From positions 30,864,043-30,928,042 of the forward strand of contig OX463849.1 in assembly GCA_949825065.1 (NCBI GenBank): a DNA stretch of 64,000 bases. The letters are read 5' to 3'. Each line of letters starts with the position of its first letter. Position 1 is the first letter of the stretch. Both the position numbers and the translations under genes were made by a program. The notes beneath the pieces were generated by a model that ran no database searches, was not told where the DNA came from, and was given only the letters and a program-made list of their open reading frames with translations. Source of the DNA: Odontocerum albicorne. Its lineage: Eukaryota > Arthropoda > Insecta > Trichoptera > Odontoceridae. Positions 56,562 to 64,000 of the stretch are shown one piece after another.

Positions 56562-59494
56562 GTTTTTAACAATTCACTGGTATTTCACAATCAAACAAAA
56601 ACTTCTTAACAATTTTCACACGTTTTACACAGAGAAAACAGATAAATATTCTTTAAACAAGGGATATATTACTGCTTTAAACGCGTAAAAATGACTATCA
56701 ACAACAAAAGAAATTAACAGGTGTCCAAAATAATATCACTACGATTTGATTCTTACAAAAACGTGATGTCATTTTATATATCAGAAATCTTTCATGATGA
56801 TTCAATTATGTTATCGTCAGAAAATATAACAAAATGACGTGTAATTGGAGCGGCAAGGTGGGAGTAACTGTCAACCACTCCCTTATCTTCAAATGTGTTA
56901 TCGTTAAATTATTTTGACTTAGATAACGATATACATACCCATTTTGGTGTACAATCGTTGCCCAGGCTACGCAATCAACTTACGACGCGTTAATAATCAC
57001 AGCGCTTGCGTCCACAAGTTATTTGTTTACTACGTTCGAGGCGGATCGTATTGTTCTGATTTTGTAATAGACGCATACCGTTTGAAATACAAAATGTATT
57101 TCCAACTGATGCGTTTCCAAATATTTTCACTAAAAGATTGAGCAGAATTGATTATTTCGAATTCATTGAGTCATAAAAAGAGAAAAAGTTAACAACTTTT
57201 CTCACTTACACTTTTTATAACAAAAATATACATTTTCTCTCTGTGAAAGTAATAAGTAATGTTGCCATATCTGAAATTTTAATATTCAAGTTTTACGAAA
57301 GGTTCCGTCCTTTCTTTCAACAACAACAAAACAAAATATGTTTCATTATGAATACTGCAACATATAAATTGTTTATCGTCTAGTCTTATATACACTTTGC
57401 AGGAGAAAATAAAGGAAAAGAGTATTGTTATGTGATGGACATATATCTTATATTTCAGTCCATAAAGTGAATCTAAGGGTCACCTATCTTATCATCAGAA
57501 TGCATGTTAACCAACATAAATTTCTTTATACGGGATATTTTATCACTATATTAATTTATTACTGGACTCGCTTCTTATCCCCTGTAGATAAGTGAACCGT
57601 TAAAAAAAGTTTCAGTTTATTTATCTAAAACGAAATATATGTTATCTGACCACATCTGTTTTTTGCTCCTACACTCTCAATTAGAAGGAGATGAATATAT
57701 CTCTTTCACCAAAATTAGTATATTAATGGTCCATAAGGCTTAAATTAGTTAGATATATTTTTATGGGCGAGGAACGAGGTCACTATAGCACTTTACTCAT
57801 TGAAATTATCTATGTGATATACTAATATTTAATAATTGTAATTGTCATCTAACAAATTGTTGAAGAAAGGGGATATTTTCTATCATCGCCATCAACTTCC
57901 GACATAACAGTATGTGAGAAATACTCTAGATAGGTCCATCTTGCAGAAAAAAATCTTTTTTATTTGTATTATGGACATTTTTAAAGGAAATCAACTGAAT
58001 TTGTAATAAACCAAACACTTCTCACAGAAGTCCATGGTAAGGGAAAGATCGTCTCAAAACACAAATGATGAATAGTAAAAACCAAGATCTGAACCTGGCA
58101 CCGGAGTAAATTTCGAATGAAAATGTTCTCAAGTCAATGAGGAAATGTGTTGATGATGATGCTGTGGTTCTCCTGATTATCAATATTAATTTTAGTTTTA
58201 AACAGCGCTGGTCTATCAGAAAATAAATTTAACAACGGGAAATTTTCTTGTCAACTCACAATCAATTTAAAGGCAGCAATTAGAAAGTCTAAGCGTTGAC
58301 TGTGATCAAGTGCAAAATCATTCAAGAACTGCCTTTTTATCACAAACGTGTTTATTAATCAGTAAGAACAACTAGTATATATCAAGCATAGCAAACTCGT
58401 GGCCCACCAGGGTGTTTTGTACAGCCCGTGAACTGGTCGAATCACGGATAACAACCTAAAAAGTTTATTCCGTATTGCTACTTCATCCATAAATCCAGGT
58501 ATATATAGTTTTATGAATGAGAAACAGTGTACAGTTTCAAATTCATTTTAATTATCATGTTTATTATAAATATTTTAAAAAGTTATAATTTTCTTAATTG
58601 GCCAAAGAATATTTTTTGAATAAAATAAACATTCTAAATAAAAGTAATTGTTTTCATATTTATGCAGTTATTTCATGAAATAATCATTATTATTAATCAC
58701 AATAAATATGTGGTGGTAATGTATGTACAATAGTAAAGCGCTGGACTTTGAAACACGTTACCTCGTTTTCAAGCATTTAAATGTTGATAAACCTATTCAT
58801 TTAAAAAAAATACACGTACGATCTGTGAGTTTTAACCCAATGCCAATTTTTACATCCACCCAAAAAGGTTGGCTTGTCGTCTTTTTCCTTGTTATTAGAA
58901 AAACAATACTTTTAAATACTGATTTATTATACTTTCGTTTATTTAAAAAAATATATTATTTAGAAATAAACAAATATTTTACTCTTTGAGTTGGCATGTA
59001 AATATTATCGTTTGTTGCTTGTGTAATACGATTGTATGATAAATAACAAACAGCTATATTAAGCGATCATGCGCTATACGGTATAATTCCAAAGAAATAA
59101 AGAAAATAATGAATATCAGCCATGATATATAGCTGATTTAAAGCGCTCAGGTACCAAGACAAAATTGAAATAAATATTTATTTTCTCTTTTCATCAATGG
59201 TTTAGTCCCGAAGATAATATGTTAATCATATCTTCGTTTTTTAGACATCACAAATCATTATGTACGATTTTTTTTAATAATAAAAAATATAATGTTGCCT
59301 TTAATTTTTTCAACCGTCAAATTTCCCCATATTTTATTCAACCGTCAAATTTCCCTATATTTTGTGTAACCTAACCTCAATTTGAATATTCTATTCCCAC
59401 AAAATCCATGGTGGGATTTCAATAAACTTACAATTAACTTTCGGTATACCGATATTTCATTAATAATCGCAAGAAGTTTGAATATATCCTCAAC
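56562..59494. other. Intergenic region between M6 and the bL21m gene
   Basis: M6 (leftward) and bL21m (rightward) are divergent, so both promoters should lie here. No TATA-type element can be claimed in such AT-rich DNA. GCAAACTCGTGGCCCACCAG near 58390 resembles a hAT-MITE terminus but has no mate. 57.1-58.3 kb shows nothing recognisable. Confidence 0.45.
59311..59364 (+). repeat. Tandem duplication, 28-bp unit
   Basis: CAACCGTCAAATTTCCC(C/T)A is repeated at 59311 and 59339, about 130-180 bp upstream of the bL21m start codon. Confidence 0.8.
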
Positions 59495-62400
59495 ATGTCT
59501 CTATTAAATATAGCTTCCCGATTGACAGCAAATATATTCAGTCGTGCCTCGGGTATGTTTCTTTTCTATTATAAAACACAAAAATAATAGTGGTATGCAA
59601 GTCTCTCCTTTAAAAAACATATTTTGAATATACTTTGTTGAGGTTGAAATCTCTAAAAATGTTTAATGTCAGTTGATTTTTGTTTTTAAATTATTTCGAG
59701 ATTATACTCGAAATATTTGTTTTTTTTCACCAGCGGTCTCTCAACACATAAATACCATAGTGTTAAGAGGACTCTTAACACATAAATAACATTCCCCTGT
59801 TGGGATAAGCAGAGAGGACCGAAATTTCAATGCTGAAACCTTTGAAGAAACAGGAGGATGCGTTCTTTAGGAATTCCCTCATAAGAGACCTTAAGAGTGA
59901 TTTGCAAATTGAACATTGCTTGTCTATCCTCCACTCTTTCTTTTTTTTCTACTGGTCTGTGAATTATTTTTATTGCCTTCTAATTTTTGTTTTGTCAAAA
60001 TTAGGACTTATATTCTTAACCCTTATTACGCTGAGCTGGTATGTATTTGTATGATATTTATAACAATGTGTGCATATTTATTGTGTTAATAATTGTATCA
60101 ACTTTTATTAATTATTAAAAAAATGTAATAATGTTTATCTTTATAAAGATGTGTCCTGTCATTCAGGCTTATCCTATTGGCAAGGGTGTATCTCGATTGT
60201 GAGGATGTTACAAAATGAACCTAGACCTTTTGATAATTTACTTTTCTCAAATGTATTTTACCATAAAACATATGTGTAATTTGCAAATGTGAGTGGAAGG
60301 CATGTGAGAAAAAAAAAACAAGGAAAGTATGATTGGATCAAGTGAATAATATTCTGAAAAAAGGAAATGTAGAAAGTCAGAGGAATCGTAGAGGTTGTAT
60401 GGATGTAGAAGAGGCTAAGGATGCATGCCTAGATAGAACAATCTGATGCTCTGTCCTCTCTGCCTATTCTGACAGGGAAATGGAATGATTGTATGTATGT
60501 AACACATCGATCAATAATTCCCTGGACTAACTACTAAAACAACATTAGTATGCCAAAATTCTTCTGTATTCATCAACATAGTCTCCTTCAAGAGCGATAC
60601 ATTCATTCCAACCCTTTCCTAACTTTTCTATGCCAGCCGTGTAGAACGATTTATCTTTGGTTTCAAAATAGGTGTTAGTTTCGGCAATCACTTCTTCATT
60701 GGAGCCAAATCTTTTTCCCTGGAGCATCTTTTTGAGGTCTGCGAACAACAAATAGTCGCTGGGGGCCAAATCTGGAGAATACGGTGGGTGCGGAAGCAAT
60801 TCGAAGTTCAACTCATGCAATTTGGCCATCATTACCGACTTGTGACACGGTGCATTGTCCTGATGAAAGATAACTTTTTTCTTCTTCATATGGGGCCGTT
60901 TTTTTGCAATTTCTGCCTTCAAACGCTCCAATAACGCTATTTAATATTCGCTATTGATGGTTCTTCTCTTTTCAAGGTGATCGATGAATATTATACCATG
61001 CGCATCCCAAAATACGGAGGCTATAACCTTCCCGGCCGAATGTTGAGTTTTTGGTCGCTTCAGATGACTTTCACCGGCTGCTCTCCACTCAGCTGACTGC
61101 CGACATGATTCCGGAGTATAGTGGTGGATCCAAGTTTCATCCATTGTCACATACCGACGCAAAAACTCCTGTTTATTTCGCGTAAACAGTGCCAAACAGG
61201 GCTCTAAATCATCGATGCGTTGTTTTTTCTGTTCCATTGTGAGCAAACGCGGTACGCATTTCGAAAAAAGCTTTTTCATAACCAAATGTTCATGCAAAAT
61301 AGTGTAAACACTACCAAATGATATTTTCAGGATGTCAGCTATCTCATGCAACTTTACTTTGCGATTTTCCAATACGATTTTGAGGCTTTTTTTAATGTTT
61401 TCGGGTGTAACAGCCTCATTTGGACGACCAGAGCGTTCAGCGTCATTTGTGTCTGTACGACCGCGATTGAAATCAGCATACCACCGACAAATGGTTGTTT
61501 TCGACGGAGCAGAGCCCGGATAACACTTTTCAAGCCATCGCTGAGTTTGAACGGTATTTTTTTCCCATTAAAAAGCAATGTTTTATCAACACACGAAATT
61601 CGGTTTTTTCCATTGTTTTGAAAATAGCAAAAGTAGCGACACTAAAACCACTGTAACTCAATGACACAATATCGGAATGTCATGAAAGTTTGACACGTAA
61701 CTTCTAAAGGTTGGTACTAACTGAGAATGGTATGGATTTGTTATTAGAGGCGCCATCTGTTGGTTAGTCCCGGGACTTATTGATCGATGTGTTATATGTA
61801 ATTAATTACAGGCTATATATTTATATAATACTTTCATATCAAACTTATTATTTATTTGTTTTATCCTTAAATTCTCGATCACAACATACATTTGACACTC
61901 GCTGTGCCCTGTTGGTAAGACGCCGGTCTCCTAATCTGTTAGTTGTGGGTTTGATTCCTGTTAGAACACAGATATTTAAATGAAAAAGAATTCCTATCTA
62001 TTTTTCTCTTCCATGCTTTCCTGTCATCTCTAATTTGTTAAACGTACCCAAACCACTTATTTCTTATTATTCATAATTGTTCAAATATTTTTCTTCCTGT
62101 TCATTAATCGCAATGTTTTTAATTTTAGCTGGAATATTTTCAAGATTTAATTCAACAACAAACCATGAAGTGCAACATAAAGATGAACAGGTTAAAGAAT
62201 CAAATGCTATTGTAAACACAGTCAATACTCTGGTTGATGCGAACCCGTGCAGAAATTTTGCAGTTGTACAATTATTGGGAAAACAATGGAGAGTTACTGA
62301 TGGTGATCTAGTATTGTTGGAAGGAAATTGGCCTCCTAACATAGGAGATCGAATTAGATTAGATAAAGTCCTTTTAGCTGGTAGCAGAGATTTCAGTCTA

Positions 62401-62598
62401 ATCGGTAGACCTCTAGTAGAACCTGGTCTTGTTAAAGTTATTGCTACGGTGATTGGGAAAAATCTTTCTCATACAAGAACAAGGTTTAGGAAGAAGAGAA
62501 GGAAGCAATTTATGAGGATCAACTTTGTCCGTGTTGAACAGACTACGGTGCGGATAAATTCAGTAGAAATAAGTCCGAACTTGAAAGCATCCGATTGA
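59495..62598 (+). CDS. mRpL21: Mitochondrial ribosomal protein bL21m, 2 exons
   Basis: A large-subunit protein of the mitochondrial ribosome. Exons 59495-59552 and 62129-62598 join in phase (G|CT) to give 175 residues. The first 30 residues (MSLLNIASRLTANIFSRAS onward) carry arginines at about 9, 17 and 25 and no acid, as expected of a mitochondrial import presequence. The bL21 domain is clear: FAVVQLLGKQWRVTDGDLVL, GDRIRLDKVLLAGSRDFSLI, GRPLV, VIATVIGKNL, the basic TRFRKKRRKQF stretch, and TTVRINSVEISPNL near the end. The 2.6-kb intron holds a mariner, a LINE tail and a SINE. The start is the only ATG that gives the presequence and a correct donor (GTATGT). Confidence 0.93.
60270..60500 (+). 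mobile_element. RTE-like LINE tail copy in the bL21m intron
   Basis: Plus strand: ATTGGATCAAGTGAATAATA, GAGGAATCGTAGAGGTTGTA and TCTGTCCTCTCTGCCTATTC, then a TGTATGTATGTA end. The mariner at 60502 is inserted exactly at this TA-rich tail. Confidence 0.65.
60502..61792 (-). mobile_element. mariner, full length (1291 bp), in the bL21m intron
   Basis: Flanked by TA. Inverted ends ACACATCGATCAATAATTCC on the left and ACACATCGATCAATAAGTCC on the right. It is the full-length partner of 49878-50850. Confidence 0.94.
60545..61613 (-). pseudogene. mariner transposase, inactivated
   Basis: Start MEKTEFRVLIKHCF at 61613. The N-terminal half has stops near 61530 and 61475 before RSGRPNEAVTPENIKK. ENRKVKLHEIADILKISFGS (second helix-turn-helix) follows. 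Catalytic residues are all present: D in TMDETWIHHYTPES, D in IFHQDNAPCHKS, D in [20 protein letters not shown]. An in-frame stop (TAA near 60939-60941) splits the catalytic domain between INSEY and LLERLKAE. The C-terminus reads ECIALEGDYVDEY. Confidence 0.9.
61893..61975 (+). repeat. tRNA-headed SINE, head part
   Basis: TGCCCTGTTGGTAAGACGCC (A box) and GTGGGTTTGATTCCTGTTAG (B box) lie in the bL21m intron, about 150 bp before exon 2. Confidence 0.7.
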
Positions 62599-62696
62599 AA
62601 TGTTGATATTTCTCATTCGGCAGTAATGTGAAAAGAGTAGATTTCTCAATGAGTGAATAGTATTTTAGAATACGTGTAAGAAATGTGATGTTTGAA

Positions 62697-62702
62697 AATA
62701 AA
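62697..62702 (+). terminator. Polyadenylation signal of the bL21m gene
   Basis: AATAAA lies 99 bp after the stop codon, followed by a T/GT-rich stretch (TTTTGTTTTCTTTGTTG) at about 62719-62736. This is the usual layout of a polyadenylation site. Confidence 0.65.
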
Positions 62703-62999
62703 TTTGTATGTTATAAATTTTGTTTTCTTTGTTGTTTATTTCTTTAGTTAACCCTGGCTAAAATCCTTTGCTTAAGTTCCTTAAGTAAATTTTATCATTT
62801 TTGACTCATCATTATTTCAAAGCATTATTTTCTTTTAGAATTTTAATAATCGAACACTAACATTTCAATATATTTGAATACTGTAATAATTATGATGTAT
62901 TTAGTTTTTGACCCGCAATATAGTTTCTTTTTTCATTTATCAATGCATGCGCAGAATTAAGATGAATTACAGAGTGTGAGAAGTAAATTGTAGGAGAGA

Positions 63000-63730
63000 T
63001 GTAAAGAGAATGATCTGATAATGAACGCTGTGAGTCATGGTGATAGAAAAGTAAAAGTAAGTGTGAGACACGGGTGAGTAATGAAAGATTACAGCAAGTT
63101 GAAGAGTTCTGCTATTAAGGTAGTATTTCCTCAGATGATGAAAGGGAGGAATTTTGAATTGCACATGTTGATAGAAAACAGTCAATGGAGCACTAAAATA
63201 TATATACTCAAACCAGACAGTATCAAAATCTGCTAAGTTAATAGTCAACAGTATTTTAGTACCGTCTTTGATGTATGGGAATGAAACATTGACATGGAAA
63301 AAGAGTGAAAAGAGCCAAATAAAGCTGTAGAAATGGATGCATGTAAGATGAATAAGACCACTCTGTGATGGTTTGGGCACATGGAACGAATGAATGAAGA
63401 AAGACTAACAAAAAAATATACAGTGCAAATGTGAGTAGAAGGTGGGGTAGAGAAAGACCAAAGCAAATATGGTTGGTCACTTAGAACGATTTACTTTGAC
63501 CAAGACTCACTCTTTCGGCTGTAAAAACAATTGCGACATTTTAATGGAGACAAAATTACTGGTCTCTACTTGTAGACCATTCCACGCCACAGGATCAGCA
63601 ATGACAAAGAAAAATCGTATGAGAAGGTGTAGAAGAGGTGATATATTATGTGTGTTGAGATAGGAAAATCTGGCGCTCTGTCCTCTACCTACCTTAGCAG
63701 GGAAACAGTGTGATGGTATTTATGTATTTG
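63000..63730 (+). mobile_element. RTE-like LINE tail copy, longest
   Basis: The most complete copy of the tail family. AACAGTATTTTAGTACCGTC with TTTGATGTATGGGAATGAAA encodes NSILVPSLMYGNET. GGTTTGGGCACATGGAACGA encodes WFGHMER. AGAGAAAGACCAAAGCAAAT encodes the GRERPKQIW-type block. It ends with CTGGCGCTCTGTCCTCTACC and a GGTATTTATGTATT tail. Frames are broken, and there is no catalytic reverse transcriptase motif. Confidence 0.7.
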
Positions 63731-63868
63731 TCTATGCATATACGAGTACTACACAAACCATGTATGAACATTACTTAAACACATTTCAAAACTATAATAA
63801 ACACTAGGCCTTATTTTGAGAATCATAGTAAAAATACTAATCTCTACATAATAAGCCAGATACGAAAA

Positions 63869-64000
63869 GGCAGCGTCAGAAGGAGATAAGTGTTTTAAAT
63901 TGGGGTATCTTTGAAAACAGTATTATTACTTAGGCAGTGTCAGGAGGAGATGAGTGTTTTAAATTGGGGTGTCTTTGAAAACAGTATTATTACTTAGTCA
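63869..64000 (+). repeat. Tandem repeat, 64-bp unit, running off the window
   Basis: GGCAGYGTCAGRAGGAGATR starts units at 63869 and 63933. The second unit differs from the first by about four substitutions. The array may continue beyond the right edge. Confidence 0.9.

Noticed and set aside
58723..58989. 88-codon frame upstream of the bL21m gene
   Set aside because: Composition is that of AT-rich random sequence (F, I, L, K, Y) and no homologous motif is visible.

Overview
The window is nuclear DNA from an arthropod, most likely an insect. It has introns with GT-AG junctions, AT-rich intergenic sequence, (TTAGG)n-type repeats (the ancestral insect telomere motif), several mariner lineages, and tRNA-headed SINEs. 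The (TTAGG)n repeats argue against Diptera. I cannot name the species from the sequence alone.

Three host genes can be supported by reading frame and splice phase. (1) 21736-34183 (+): Polo-like kinase 4 / SAK, the centriole-duplication kinase, in 12 coding exons predicting 767 residues. (2) 46583-56561 (-): a four-membrane-segment proteolipid protein of the M6/PLP/DM20 family, in 6 coding exons predicting 298 residues. Its first exon is inferred from splice phase. (3) 59495-62598 (+): mitochondrial ribosomal protein bL21m, in 2 exons predicting 175 residues. I see no functional link between the three; they are ordinary neighbours.

The rest is almost entirely transposable-element debris. 1-3000 holds two 5'-truncated LINE copies, each abutting (TTAGG)n arrays. 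3986-10088 is a three-level nest: a Jockey-type LINE inside a hAT element inside a pogo/Tigger element, with target-site duplications visible at each readable junction. 10-21 kb holds hAT derivatives, a Tc1/mariner deletion derivative, tandem repeats, SINEs and LINE tails. The introns of all three genes carry more of the same: a Mos1-like mariner, a CR1-like LINE tail and RTE-like LINE fragments in PLK4; two mariners, a Tigger remnant and a foldback MITE in M6; and one mariner in the bL21m gene. 34-46 kb is a gene-poor AT-rich spacer with scattered MITEs, including a TTAA-flanked piggyBac-type one.

No CRISPR array, operon, rRNA or functional tRNA gene was seen. The most interesting structures are: the dated transposon nest; LINE copies set flush in telomere-type repeats; SINEs that appear to share a 3' tail with a resident LINE; a covarying stem-loop at two retroelement 3' ends; and a PLK4 model with three DSG motifs but no recognisable third polo box.
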